Under the pieces are notes generated by a model that ran no database searches, was not told the origin of the DNA, and worked only from the letters and a program-made list of their open reading frames with translations. From Paramacrobiotus metropolitanus (taxonomy: Eukaryota > Tardigrada > Eutardigrada > Parachela > Macrobiotidae), in assembly GCF_019649055.1 (NCBI RefSeq), contig NW_026570417.1:1-64000 (forward strand): 64,000 bases of DNA. Direction: 5' to 3'. The position numbers and the translations under genes are program-made. This document shows positions 23,597-36,227 of the stretch, piece by piece (the first letter of the stretch is position 1; the number at the start of each line of letters is the position of its first letter).

Positions 23597-25790
23597 TTAA
23601 ACAGGGACCAGAACTTCGAAGCTGACGCCCAGAAAACGCATGATCCCGACCGGTGTGCCGGCGGCATCAGCGGTGGCCGGCAGACGCGGTGCAAGGGACA
23701 TGAAGAACGAGCGAAGAGTTGTGAATACGTCGACGCTGGAGTTCATCCCGCTGACTGGATTCGTTGACGTTACCGTGGGCTGTGAAAAAAGCTAAAAAGT
23801 CAGTACCGGCAAGATAAGTGACAAATTGTAATACGCGTAAAAGAGTGTAATCGGTATTAAAAATTATATTATGTATTCAAAATAATGTATCGCGAAATAA
23901 AATATTGAATAAATTGTTAAAATATAAACTGTGAATAACCTAAATTTGTTAAATTATTATCTGTCAACGAGCTGACCAAGCAAAGAGGAGAAGTGCGATT
24001 AACGGCCGAAACAGTCATTCTGAACCGGTTAACGGGCTCATTTTAAAACGATGGAAAAAACCGCATAAAAATTTAATGAGCCGTTTTCTCTACACTGTTT
24101 GGATAGATAAGTTATATTTCGCTCTGCTGAAGAATCAAACTCGCTCGCTCTTACAACTGATTGCAATTTGCAATATGGTAAAAAATGATGATAAATGACA
24201 CTACGCATTAAAAAGCGTAACATTTATTTTGAAAATCTTGATCTGTAATGAAAACTGTGATACGTTTAAAATTATATTGTAAAGAAATTCAGTAAATTTG
24301 TAATGAAACTGTGATAGATAATAATATGCCACAAAATAGGACTTCACCGGAATTTTTTTATTCATCAGTGTCGGAGCAGGACTGGTTGACGCGCTCGTCT
24401 GTTGCGACGCAACATTACGGTAAGATGGCGGAGAGACAGCCCTTCCGTTTTCGTTCCTGTTGGGAAAGAGCACGCTGAGTGGAAGCCCTGAATTCTCCGC
24501 GATCTGTGAACAAAGGCGTGCCAATATGTATGTGAAATGATCCACGTGCCAATATGAAACATGGTACGTTAGAAATAAATCGTACCTGAATATTCGTGCT
24601 TTCCGTGGTGCCACTGATTTCCATCTGTTCGCTCGTATGTCGTGGCGGTGGGGCGGTGGACGTACCCGAATCGACGGAAAGGTCGGCAAACTACGAAAAA
24701 AATTAAAGTATTTATGAAATGATGTGCTGCAGTAAAAAAAACGGTGTGGAACAGAAGCAACCATACCGAGTTGGCGGCTGATGTAGGAGATTCAGTTGCG
24801 GCCGAAATTCGAGAGGTGTATGATACTTCGGCTTCAATCCATCTCTGTTTGGGATGAAAAAATCGCATAAGAAAAATAAGTTGCGATGATTCAAGTGACA
24901 GTGCTGGTGTTGTGTGGCCGTTTTGCTCCTTAATGTATTTACAGAAATTCTTCAAAGGAATTTCGACAAACGTTATACATATATAATCTTCTTTATTATG
25001 ATAACAACACTGTGTACGAACGGCATTATTTTTTATACTATGGAAAACTGCAAGTCTGCGCTAGTACGAAATAGTAAGCACACTGACTATATAGTTACGT
25101 ATTTATAGGTTTCCACATTAAAATCATACTTTGTACTGTCCGACTCCGGCCCAATTGGTCTGCCACCTGGTGTGGTGGGGTAATCTTTGTCGGCAAAACC
25201 TGACCCTGTACTCAGACGGTGTGGCCAGAAGATGCTCGACGTCAGCTGCGGCTTGTCCTGGAATTAATACGAATATTATTATAGTACACATTATTTGTAT
25301 ACCGGTACAACCTGCATGCGATGCCACAAAAAACATGTCAAAAAACATGTATTTTCCATACCGTCACAAATGAAATTAAAGGGCATAACACTAGACCTTA
25401 TAAAAAAAGGGGTAGCTGCGCATACGTGTTCTCGCAACTACTCGTAATCGTCAACCGTTTTCTGCCGTATTAATCACGGCACCCAGAACCAATCGTATTT
25501 TGATTATTACGATGTCTGAATAGTTATTCATAGGGAAACGCGCAAGTCGAACTGCAAGTGACTGTAAATTAGCGAAAAAGTTTACAGAAATACAGTTGTG
25601 TGTTGTATACCAATAAAAGCAAAAAGTAGCTATTTCCGACTGTACTGACCGGTGTAGTGGCGGCAGGTGGTTCAGACGTCATGAAGGTGGTAGCTGATGA
25701 GCCGGCGTTCCAATTTCGCATTGGCACTCCAGTAACGACCACTACCCCACAGAGGGCAACGGTTAAGAATACCAACGCTTTCGCCGACAT
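23597..25790 (-). CDS. Secreted Thr/Ser/Pro-rich family protein, copy A
   Basis: I do not recognise the family. Exon 1 (25790-25650) starts MSAKALVFLTVALCGVVVV, a clear signal peptide, then Thr/Ser/Pro-rich sequence, ending at a GTCAGT donor exactly as in copy B. Candidate exons follow at 25257-25130, 24844-24767, 24690-24586, 24503-24348 and 23779-23597, each with a good acceptor and donor; the last four join in phase 0. The final exon carries VDVFTTLRSFFMS and MRFLGVSFEVL, matching copy B, then stops at TAA 23597, about 80 residues before copy B does. The exon 2/3 phase is uncertain: exon 3 aligns with copy B in two different frames, so a one-base slip or a wrong acceptor is possible. Expected location is the cell surface or outside the cell. 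Confidence 0.6.
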
Positions 25791-26039
25791 GTTAATGGAA
25801 AATGGGGAATATGGAGCTCACAGAAAATATACTTTCCTTGTAAAACGCAATAACAAGTTAGGACTTAAATTAGCTTTTGAAACTGTTCAAAATATAATTG
25901 ACAACAGCAGTATCGAAAGTGTCAAATGATCTGGAAACTTGCAACGCGCACACTGATCAACTGCAGTTGACTTACGCCTTCGAAATTTAACCATGAACAG
26001 TTGAACACCGTTACACTGAACACTGCAGTCTGGAAAAGT

Positions 26040-26600
26040 GGAATCCGGGCGCAACCGGGACCAGCACATTCCACTGTGTACAACTGCCGGTTTGCGATTG
26101 GTCGCTTTCTCCTCAACGAGTACAGTACTTTGCATCGCTCGGTAATTTATCTCAATTAATTTCTTCTTTTTTCAGTTTTCTGCAGCAAATTACTAAAAAA
26201 ATATAATTTTTTCACGTGCAGAATACATAAAGCAAATGCAGTTACCAATTTGTATGTTTTTTAAAAAATTTTTTTTCTGGGTTACAAGCGAAAATCGTAA
26301 TAATATGGCGATCATTGTGGAAGTGCGGAGCGGTGAGGCGAGGTGGTTCTGCGTATTATGTTGAACCGGCGCTAACGCGGGCGCAGTGGGGTGGTCCATG
26401 GTTGGACACGCCACGCTTTTGCGCCGTTATGTAAGAGGCGACGAAGAAAACGAAAGTTCCCAGTTCGATTCAGATTGTACTTTTTACCAACAAACGGCGA
26501 TGAGATTCGAGTTGCTTCGTCTATTGTCCTCTTCGGAAGTTGGCAGCCCAGCCAACATGCACTGCATTCCACGTAGTGTTGAGCAGTGAAAGTCCTGGTC
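26040..26600 (-). promoter_or_regulatory. Shared upstream module of copy A with CCAAT box
   Basis: About 250-800 bases upstream of the copy A start, this block matches the blocks at 46700-47240 and 50330-50890. On the plus strand the core reads CTGCCGGTTTGCGATTGGTC (about 26083), that is a CCAAT box on the gene strand. A second part at 26400-26570 (GACACGCCACGCTTTTG onward) is also shared. The role as promoter is inferred from position and conservation. Confidence 0.55.
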
Positions 26601-26609
26601 AATATACTT

Positions 26610-27890
26610 ATTTCTTACATGCATACTAATTTTTCCAAGCAAATTTACTTATTAAATTAAAGTAAATTCACTAAATAAGTTTTAGTTTAGCGCTAACGTT
26701 TTTGTGGTTTCAAAGCGCAACAAAACAGCAACAAGAAGTTTTCCTAACTCTAGAATTAACATTTTACTAATCCGGCAGCAACTTACTTTTACTTACTTTG
26801 TATAATTGTATTCAAAGCCATGCTGTTTACTAGAGTAGACTTTTCGGACTTTTATTAATTAAATGGCCGTTATTTAACTTTATTTGTTAGTACAGCACTC
26901 AAGTCCACGGAAAGATTTATTTGTTTCTTATTTTCTTAATATTTGCTATCTACCGTTCGAGCGTTTGTACATTGTTGCTATTGTTGAAGCTCCGATCTTT
27001 CTTACATCTTCAAAATACGTACATTTTGATAGCAATAATGCGAACACTGGATGTATTCCTTGCATAAAGTCTGCATTCGCAATGTAAAGTATACAGAATT
27101 TTGGCATACCGCTAATTTACTTCTTTTGATCGAAGGTATTAATTAATACCGTTCCTAAAACGACTATGCATACGTATTATAGTAAGTACCGCAATATTGG
27201 TACAGAGTCTACGGTAATTACGCGCGCTTTAGCAAAAGTGCATCGCAGTTTCCATCATTTCAACATTGGCTGTGTTTCCTTAAATATATTTCGCCACAAT
27301 TATTTATCAGTTCTGCGGTTCTGCAGAATCGTTATCTTTCATCCACCCTGGTACTCTAGCTGTACTGATACTTCCAAATTTCCTTTTTCAGTCTATATCG
27401 CATTGTTGTTTCTTAATTACATCTCATTGTCAGGCCGTTTCATCGCGCGGATAATTTTCTCGACCTGGATGACTGTGTCATCCACAAATATCTCTAAAAA
27501 ATCGATGCGTTCGGGAATGTCTGTATAATTCTCAGTAAATCGAAGGTTCACGGCTAACGCAACCGTTCTTTATGAATTAAATTTTATTTTAAATATAAGT
27601 CAGACCCATCAGTAAAAACAGGACGAGAAAAGGGCAATGCCTTTGAGAGCTACACCAAAAAGTCTAGCTGTACTAAATCCAGAAAGGTCAAGATGACAAA
27701 TAAAATCCGCGCAAAGGGATAAAAAAATCATTGCTTAAAACACAGCAGCTTGTCGAACAAGACAACCAAATGTAAATTTTTGGGCGGTCTATCACAGTGC
27801 ATTTGAAATGGCGCAGAATAATAATAAGAAGCCGGAGGGCGTAGCTCTCATTTCGGTCCGCCAGGGGAGATGAAAATACTGCGATAGACC
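26610..27890. other. Intergenic DNA, nothing recognised
   Basis: The longest frame (27166-27528 plus) has AT-driven composition and no domain. The part near 27600-27890 is probably the 3' untranslated region of the GT92 gene. Confidence 0.35.
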
Positions 27891-27899
27891 GTGTTGACC

Positions 27900-29976
27900 C
27901 TATCCGTGAGCCGCTGGGAGTCGTTGTAGTCCGAAGAAGCGGTCCATGTCCACATCGACCAATGTGGCACCGGCTCCAATCAAGGCCTCGCGAAAATGCA
28001 GCACCAGCGTCTCCTCGGTGTTGGCTCCTTGCAATAAACGCGCGTTGGGGCGTATCTTGTGGATGAAGTGAATGCCCGCTTCCAGAACGCTCTGCGGACG
28101 ACAAACATACTTGGTGCGATCGTTGGCCGGCCAGACGAAGGAATCCCGCTGCAAGTGGCGAACCAGATGCTGGCCGATGTCGTCAGACGTGGCGGGGACG
28201 CTGAGGGAGTTTTTAACGGCGGAGTGCCGGATTGTGACGCAGTCAAGGGATCCCTTCTGGACGATGGCATCCAAACCGGTTCCGTCTTGAGAGATGATGT
28301 ACTCGTCAAAGTCCACTACCGTAGACGAAAAAAGCAATTAGTCAGCCTTGGCAATAATATTAGAGGATGTAATTACGGTAAAAGCGAACTGCTACGAGTA
28401 CGAGTAATCTGTGATAGTTTGCAACTAATGCTCAGTGCGAGAGTGACTATGCTTTTCAGAATTTTTTTTTATATTTTTAAAATAAATTCCAGTATATTTC
28501 ATTTGTTCTAGATAAATTTATTCCATTACTAATACCAGCTGTATTTGCAAGCCTAATTAATTTGCCATAACAAAGCTGGGCGTCGATCATGCATGCATCC
28601 GACCTAACTTCTTAAAGGGGAGTTTCATTACTTTTTTATGTCTTTTATGTAGCTATGAAGTATGAAGTAATATCACCTCGGCTGCACATTCTTGCTGTTG
28701 TGGCTTGTAACTATTATTATCGGTACCCTCACCAGTCACCACAACTACTCGTAGACCATAATAACGCATAATTACGCTAGAAAATTAGCAACATGAGCAG
28801 ATTAAAACTTAATTACTGTAATAAAAATTGGACAGCTTGAAGTAATTATTGCGCTTTGAAAGATAACGATTACAAGAACATTCTGCATGTCATAAAAATT
28901 AAAGATGCATAATTCGGAAGCGCGAAAGGTTTCGATTGATAAATTTTGATTGTATCATATATGAGCCAGACTACTAGTATAGTTATATTGTGAACGGATT
29001 GTTTTTACTTGCAGTAATGCGAAGAAAACTGTCTTAGACAAGTGAATTATGTGTATTTTTTTAGGATAATGCGTAGTTAGTAGTTACTAAAGCCAGATAA
29101 GCGCTTCGGTGAAGTTCTACGTACCAACAACGACGTAGTCCCAGTATCCGTAAGCCTTCATCACGCACCCGTTAATAGCCGCCAGCTGGCCGTTATAATG
29201 CACCTTCCGTTCAATCTCGACCGGGAGCGTCCAGTTGACCACCTCCACCAATTCCAGATCCTCATAATACCACAGCACCCACAGCAGTTCTGCCGGAACA
29301 TCCGAAAACGGACTCGTATAATACACCGGGATGAAGAATTTGGAAACGCCCATGATCCGGTAGTACTCCACCCATTCCACGATATGTTCCGGACGGATAT
29401 CCTGCCCGAAAACGATGGGTCCACACAGTGCCATACTCAGCGGCGGCGGTTCCGGCCAGAAGGGAGGTGTGGCCACGTCAAGGTCCACCGATCGGGAAAC
29501 ATTCCGCATCTGGCACTGCAGCGTCATCCGGATGGGTCGCGCGTAGTCGGCGTACTCACGGACATCGCACGTAAGTGTGGCAGCGATATACCGCTGATTA
29601 TGGTGATCGGGATAATCGGCTAACACCGCCGGGAATGTTCCATGGGGACACACACACAACTGCACGGAAGCGCCTTGTGCATCTCCGCGTCGGTGCGGTT
29701 GACGATGGAGATTATCTTGATAACATAACCGGTGAGGTTCTCCGAGGGAAGCGCATAGACCGCGGAGTGGACGAAAAGCTGAAAGGGAATTGCCGCTTGC
29801 CAGCGAACTGGATTAACTGGATTCGTGACTTCATCGACGGGCGGTGGTTTTGACCGATCGACATGATCATAGAATGCAGACACCGGTACTTTTGCAGTGG
29901 GGACAAACAGAAAGACGGATAGGATGCATATTCCGCTAAAAAGAAAGGCCATTTTGAGCAGAGCGGAATACGACAT
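27900..29976 (-). CDS. GT92-family (DUF23) glycosyltransferase with one frameshift
   Basis: Exon 1 29976-29125, exon 2 28315-27900, joined in phase through a GTACGT...GGTAG intron. The N-terminus (KMAFLFSGICILSVFLFV) is a type II membrane anchor, as in Golgi transferases. The GT92 core follows: CGPIVFGQ, EHIVEWVEYYRIMGVSKFF, LLWVLWYYEDLELVEVVNW, YNGQLAAINGC, then across the intron VVVVDFDEYI, which supplies the DxD-like metal/sugar-nucleotide site. About 430 residues in all, normal for the family. Oddity: the frame changes near 29655-29675, just after the HKALPC residues, as if one base were missing, so it is a recent pseudogene, a sequencing error, or programmed. GT92 enzymes such as C. elegans GALT-1 add galactose to core fucose; that specificity here is inference. 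Confidence 0.85.
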
Positions 29977-30279
29977 TTTCCGGACGGTTGGCAGATCTTA
30001 GCGCGTCACACAATATTGTGTCACTTTGTGTGAAAATGATAATAACATTCAAGGTAACGGAACGAAAAACGATATTCGAAGGCGCTGCATATACAAAAGA
30101 ACAGAAACCCTGAATCACAGTATCACTGTAAAACAGTATCGCTGATTCGGGAGAACGCAAAAAGGTTGTAATCTGACTCACGCGGTTGGGCCCGCCCCGC
30201 TTCCGCACTGTTATGTTCCGCAGTGCTGTACTGTACGTTACCACAAATGTGCGTCGTAGGTCGGAAAAGTTAGTTCCGT

Positions 30280-30440
30280 TCGATCCGGGGTGCGTTCTGG
30301 CCATCGATGGCGATGTTTCGAATTCCTTTGCCTATTGTTCTCTGTCGCTGTTGGCAGCTAAATTTACGTGCCTCGCATTCCACGGGAAGATTTATTTATT
30401 TGGCATTTATTTATTTTTCTGCTTCCACCGATCAAACGTT
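30280..30440 (-). promoter_or_regulatory. Partial copy of the shared upstream module, 5' of GT92
   Basis: TTCGAATTCCTTTGCCTATTG and GCATTCCACGGGAAGATTTA, followed by TTTATTTATTT and CCGATC-like sequence, match the distal half of the modules upstream of copies B and C. It lies about 300-450 bases upstream of the GT92 start, the same relative position and strand. Regulation is inferred. Confidence 0.5.
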
Positions 30441-30449
30441 TGCAAAATC

Positions 30450-31025
30450 TGTCGAAGCTGTACAGTGTACACGTACAAGTATCTTTTAAACAACCGCATG
30501 TATCGCGTATCAGTTATCTATTTGTGCGTCAATTAATTTGTGATAGCCATCATCATTTAATGATGAAACTAATAAACTATATGGCGTAATTTTTATCAAC
30601 AATTAATATATGTACAATTGTATACTACACAATTTTCATCTTATAATTTATACGCACGTACTTCGACAGTGAGTTCGGGTGGTACGACGGTACCGTCAGT
30701 ACGTAGCAAAACTCTTACCGATAAATCGTAACTGTGTGAAGAGAGAATTAATATACTTACTCAACGCATTTACGAGTACTTACCGCTATTACCGGTATGC
30801 CAAAATTTTTAAATGGACATCTGCATGACACTTTAATGCATGAAATACTTTCGGCATACGCAGAGAATACAATTATTGTCGAGCGATGGATACAAAATTT
30901 ATGCAAGTTAACTTAACGGCAGTACAATATTTGCAAGAAATACAAATATTTATAATTATATCAGTTTTCAATGTACTTCGAGTATTTCTAGAAGTACAGT
31001 ACCTGTAGAGCTGTTACAGATTCTG
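30450..31025. other. AT-rich intergenic DNA, nothing recognised
   Basis: No coding or repeat structure that I can support. Several GTACGAGTACTT-like motifs occur, as elsewhere in the window. Confidence 0.35.
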
Positions 31026-31029
31026 CATT

Positions 31030-34000
31030 AGTTTAACCCATTGACGGGCATTGGCGTCACACGACGACAAGGTGTTTGGAATCTTTTCCCAAGGGCTGGG
31101 CAACAGTTATTCGCTCTCCCTTAACGTAATAAGCAACGAGGAACTTCAAAGCAGCAATAAAAACATTCCTCAACCTTTTGTCTCAAGTTAATCAAAAACC
31201 ACAGGTGCGCAAAAAATCGCTAATTTCGACTTGACTCAGCCCTTCGGTGCCTTAGTCAATAACTTGGTCGTCGATGATTCAATAAATTTGAGATAAATCA
31301 GCAAGGTACATTTGATGATGCTTTATTCAGAAATGTCCACCATGTCATCAAAAAGTCTGACATTACTGGACCATTGTCCGTCAAAAACACATGTCGCCTC
31401 CTGACGCCAATGCCCATGAAGGGTCTAAAAATACATGGAACTGGCCACATGCGCTGTAATCCGTTCACTGTAAACTTGCAATGTCCTGCAGCGTCACGTT
31501 CGACGGGCCGTACTGTAGATGTAAAGAAACGCGCAGTCAAATAGCTTCAATTTTTATTGCTAATTAAAAATTTTGATTATTAGTGAACATCACGCTTACA
31601 TCTTGATGTTTGTTGTCATCTGGGAATATTTCCCATACTGCATCCACCAAAGAAGCTGGATAAACAGCAGTTTTGATCCCTTCCAGCTTCTTCCCATTCT
31701 GTTATCACGAAGAACAGCTTACTACAGTATATGCAAACAAAAACTCTTGCTGAAAAATGCTAAAACACAACCAGAAAGCCACAAGATAGTTTTAAATGAC
31801 TACTCTCCAATTTTCATAAAATTTTAGCTGGCTGAATAAACGTACTTTGAGTTTCCAGTATAAAGCGCGATAAATCTCGCTCCGCGCTTTCTTGCCAGTG
31901 TTTCCACAATCAATCTGCTTCTGTACAATTGTTTTCAACCAACGTGGCATAACTAATCCAAGTTCCGTGAATAATAATTGCAAACCTTCCATGATTGATA
32001 AAATTTTTGATTGCAAACAAACTAATCTAAAAAAAGCACTGAAAAGATTCGAAAAAACACCTTCGCGATGCAGTAGAATTTTTTGCACTGTCTTCGGTGA
32101 ACAACTGCAGTGGTGAATTGCCAGCTTATAATTTGGCGCTGGAAAAAAAAACCAGCTTACAACAACAAAGCCGGTAATACTTGGACAGCTGCGACTGCTT
32201 AGCGTACCATCCATTGCTATGATTTCCCACTTTTTTATTTGCATTTCTTCCCGCGTGAAAAGTTTCCAAATTAGTGATATTTCAAATTTGTTGCGTATTT
32301 TTTTAAAATGCCTCAAACACGAGCAAAAACGCTTAAAGAGGCAAAAGATATTTTTGAAGAGTTGACAAATGGACCACACCGGGAGATCGACATTGTTTGC
32401 CTTCCACCGGAAGCTGGTGTGTGCTCTGATACGGAGGATATCGATGAAAATGATCTCAGACCGCAAATGCCCAAAGATGTGGCTGGAGATCTTGATGTAT
32501 GCTACGAAACTGAATCTGAGACCGAAGAAGTTCCAGCCCCAAAGCGAAAGAAAGGCGTCGTTCTCCGGCCGGAAGTAAACTGGCAACCGGACGAAAGCGC
32601 TTTCGTGTCATTTCCAGAGCAAACTGGAGGAACGCCGAGGAAGCTGGCAGACGAACATCCAGAGCTGATCAGCAAGACTCCACTGGAATTTTTCAAAATG
32701 TATTTTGATGACGCTGTTGCGACTCATATCATCACCGAATCCGAACGATATGCCAAGCAGAACAATGCAGATTTTCAGCTTCCTATGCGCGATCTCTTTT
32801 TGTTCATCGGAATACTCTTGTACAGCGGAATTGTGCAGTTGCCTACTACAAGGCACTTCTGGATGCGCTCCGCGTTGTTTAGCTTCCCGGCAGTTTCTTC
32901 GAAGATGTCATGCAAACGATTCGAGGTGAGAAGTACAAGAAATATGTCGATGATATTTTGCCGTCACTTTGGGCGGGTGCAATACGAACAGATTTTTTTT
33001 ATTGCGTAATCGGGATCAGATCCTGTCGCTTCAGACATAAAACGGACTGCAAGTACTTCCGGTTGCAGGAACCCATCAAAAAACGCATTTGCTGATCGAC
33101 ACCCCGGGCGGTCGGCACTAATAACGTTTTATTTTTCTAGAAAATTAAAAGATATTTCCATCTGGCTGACAACGACCACTTGGATCCGGAAGATAAAATG
33201 GCAAAAGTTAACCCATTCTTCACTCTTTTGAAAGAAAAACTTCTACAGTTCGGAATATTTGATCCATTTCTTAGCGTTGATGAAGAAATGATCCCCTATT
33301 TCGGTCACCACTCATGCAAAATGTTCATGAGAGGCAAACCATGCCGATTCGGTTACAAGCTCTGGGTGCTGTGCGGATCACGGGGATATCCGTACATGTT
33401 TTACGCGTACACCGGAAAGGATGCTACGGGAAAGGAGGTTGCCGAATCAGCAAAGCCACTTGGTTCTCGTGTCGTTTTGAACTTGCTGTCTGTGGTCAAG
33501 TGTCCAGACGCACACTGTGTGTTCTTCGATAATTTTTTCACGTCCTATGCACTTTTGGAAGAAATGCGAGCGCTCGGTTTTAGAGCCACCGGTACGGCGC
33601 GCGAAAACCGCCTGAAGAAATGCCCGTTTCCGGACAACAAGAAATTCAAGAAAACCGAACGTGGTAGCCACGCGGCCTATTCTACGGCCAATGTCGTCGC
33701 TGTGAAATGGCATGATAACACCGCAGTATGTCTCGCGTCAAACTACGATACCGTTGCGCCGCTTGGAAAGGCAAAGCGATGGAGTCGCGCCGCGAAGAAG
33801 AAGATTTTAATTGACCAGCCTCAGATGATTTCAAACTACAATAAGCATATGGGAGGTGTTGACCTTTGCGACCGGTTTATTAGTAACTTCCGGCCGATGC
33901 TACGTTCCAAAAAGTGGTGGTGGCCTTTGTTTTCAAACTCTATTGCAATGATCGCGGTTGCGGCTTGGCGAGTTCATTGTGAGGTGGGAGGCAAACTGAC

Positions 34001-34690
34001 TCAAATCGAGTTTCTGTCACAGCTGGTTGAGGAATTGCTGATGTGTGATGCGGCGCCGATCACTACTGCAACTGGACCGTCCACTCCGATTTCCGATGCC
34101 GCCCGCTACGACAGCTGTGGACACATCCAGGAAAAATGCAAGCGCGGACGATGCAAGCTGTGTAAAGGCAACTCGGCATGGCAGAAATGCAGCAAATGCA
34201 ATGTTAAATTGCACAAGGACTGCTTCATGAAGTTCCATATGCGAGCATAACGAACGTTTTGGGAATTACTATTGCTAGAATCGTTTATTTTGTATTTTGT
34301 GACCTGGTCCAAATGCATGAAAGCGGGTTTTGGACGTTTTTAATTTTTTACTGACCAGTGGTCAATTTGTTGACCACTTCTGTACTCTTGTTTTAAAGCA
34401 CTTTTTTTGGGCTATTTAATGAAGTAATTGCTGTTACGTAATTCTTGTTTGCCTAATTATTACAAAATTAAACATTTTTATGCTGCAGACTGTCCATGGG
34501 CATTGGCGTCAGGCGACAACATGGACACCATGGCTGACCTATGGTCAGCACAATCTCACAAAAAATTCCCTTCCTTAATTGAATTTTTTCATCGGGAAAT
34601 CCCGATTTTCGTAAGGAAACTCGTACTCCTTCCAGTACCGCCCGCTGGAGGTTAATACGAAATAATCGGACAAGCTCAACCAACAATTTC
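31030..34690 (+). mobile_element. piggyBac element, ends approximate
   Basis: The transposase gene at 32308-34250 defines the element. GGGCATTGGCGTCA occurs plus-sense at about 31039 and 34497 and minus-sense at about 31402; the 31390-31415 and 34495-34520 copies form an inverted pair (TGTCGCC..TGACGCCAATGCCC). A TTAACCCATTGACGGG sequence at 31033 has the TTAA-CCC form of a piggyBac left end, but I cannot find the matching GGG-TTAA right end, so limits are uncertain and the right end may be lost or diverged. Short GGTCA palindromes at 34350-34380 may be subterminal. Confidence 0.65.
32308..34250 (+). CDS. piggyBac transposase, two exons, intact-looking
   Basis: Exon 1 32308-32928 ends FE at a GTGAGA donor; exon 2 begins after TTTTTCTAG at 33140 with KIKRYFHLADND, the usual start of the piggyBac core, and ends at TAA 34250. 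The total is about 577 residues, normal for the family. The three catalytic Asp positions are present: DEEMIPYFGHHSC, CVFFDNFFTSYALL, and NKHMGGVDLCDR. The acidic N-terminal region is typical. The C-terminus has a Cys/His-rich zinc-binding domain (CGHIQEKC, CKLC, CSKCNVKLHKDC). The enzyme cuts and pastes DNA at TTAA. No stop or frameshift is visible, so it may be active or recently so. Whether it could mobilise the MITE at 5680-6446 is open, since visible ends differ. Alternative: a domesticated copy. Confidence 0.9.
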
Positions 34691-34699
34691 TGCTTTACT

Positions 34700-35766
34700 T
34701 TTTTTGTTTTTCAAATGTTTTCCCCCACAGTATTTCCGCATTCGCAGTTTATAGACACAACATACAAAAAATATATTCGATGGCCCAAGCGATAGAGCGC
34801 CGTTGCTACTAGCTGGCCCGGTTGACAAAGGGTACACGGCATCGGTCTGTCATCATTCACATTTCACAGTAATTTAATATCGCAAAATATTGGCGCACCC
34901 AAAATTGCATAGAGCGCGGCCAGACTCCTAACGCACAATAATGAAGTTAACTGCAAAATAATGGGCTGTTTTCCTTTCGTCGGAATTGATAAGGGAGCGG
35001 ACCGGCTAGCAACCGAAATATATTAACAGGGTTGGGTGGTACAGTATGTACAAGTTTTAGTTGGCTTATACCGTATTTACTATTCGCTACGAGAAAGCTT
35101 AATTATTCTGGTTAAAGTAATTTCAGGCATTTCTTTGCGAACTTAAATCTGTTTCCTTTGTTTCCTTTGTTTAAATCTGTTTCCTTAAATCTTAAATTTG
35201 TTTTCTTTGCGAACTTAAATCTTAAATCTTTTAATTTTCAAAGAGTCTTTCATTAATCTGTTACATTTAATAAAATGATGTTGATGACTTGATGTTGAAA
35301 CTTGAATTTATTCGAGTGTAAAAGCTGTTAATTATTATGTTTCACAGACCTGCAAGATTTTGTACATACAGATATGAGATATGTACAATTTGTACAAAGT
35401 CATGTAAAATTATAAAATAGCTGTGTGTAAAATAGTTACGAGTACATTTGAGGCAAGCGTCCTTCAAAGCCAAAAGCAGCTTTCGTTTGTAAACTGATGC
35501 CTAATCATGATTAAGTTACATGTCACAAAGTATTTATTGCCAGGACAGACAGATTCCGTAGCAAAATCAGCGATCAGTTGAAAGTTAATCACCTGTGTAA
35601 AGCTGTTAACACTACTGGTGGAGCAGTGAAACAAAAAGTTGCGCTTTCATAACGGAATATTAATTTAACTTACGTAGCACGGATAGTGCTTGCAGCTAGA
35701 AAAACTCAACTGGACTTTAGCTAATAGAGTAAGATAGTACTTAAACTGGCACCACTGGCAGCTCGA
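34700..35766. other. AT-rich intergenic DNA with a short tandem repeat
   Basis: At 35133-35230 GAACTTAAATCTGTTTCC-type units of about 17-30 bases repeat imperfectly several times. Otherwise nothing recognised. The end next to 35767 is probably the 3' untranslated region of the MACPF gene. Confidence 0.5.
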
Positions 35767-36227
35767 TCAGGGCCAGTCATCGGTACCCATCTCGTTAAGA
35801 CCAGTGATGTTAAATCCGTTGATTTCTGCGACCCGCCAGTTACTGCCTTTATTCACTGGGACAATATAACGGGCCCACAAGTATCCGTTCCGGTGAATTT
35901 GTACAACGGCTAACGTGCTAGCCACCGCCCATTCAGTCGCTTCGCTGTGCATCCCGTGACTTTCTTCATTTGTTACCGAGCGCAGAAATCCGGCATTCAC
36001 GCTGATTTGATAGCGTCCAGGTAGTTGTTGCTCCTTAATGGCAATCATGTTGCTCCAAAGCGTCCAATGTTTCCACTCTGTTAAATTGTCCAGGCTTGTT
36101 CGACGGTAGAGGTGTACAAGCGTACGCTCGGTACTGTTTTGCTGCGGTCCACGAACGTGTAGACCAACGTAGGAACCGGCCACACTGCGCATGCTGACCA
36201 CCGAGACGCGAATGCCTTCATCGAAGG

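Noticed and set aside
31792..32586. 264-codon minus-strand frame
   Set aside because: It overlaps the first exon of the piggyBac transposase on the other strand and has no domain or coding composition.
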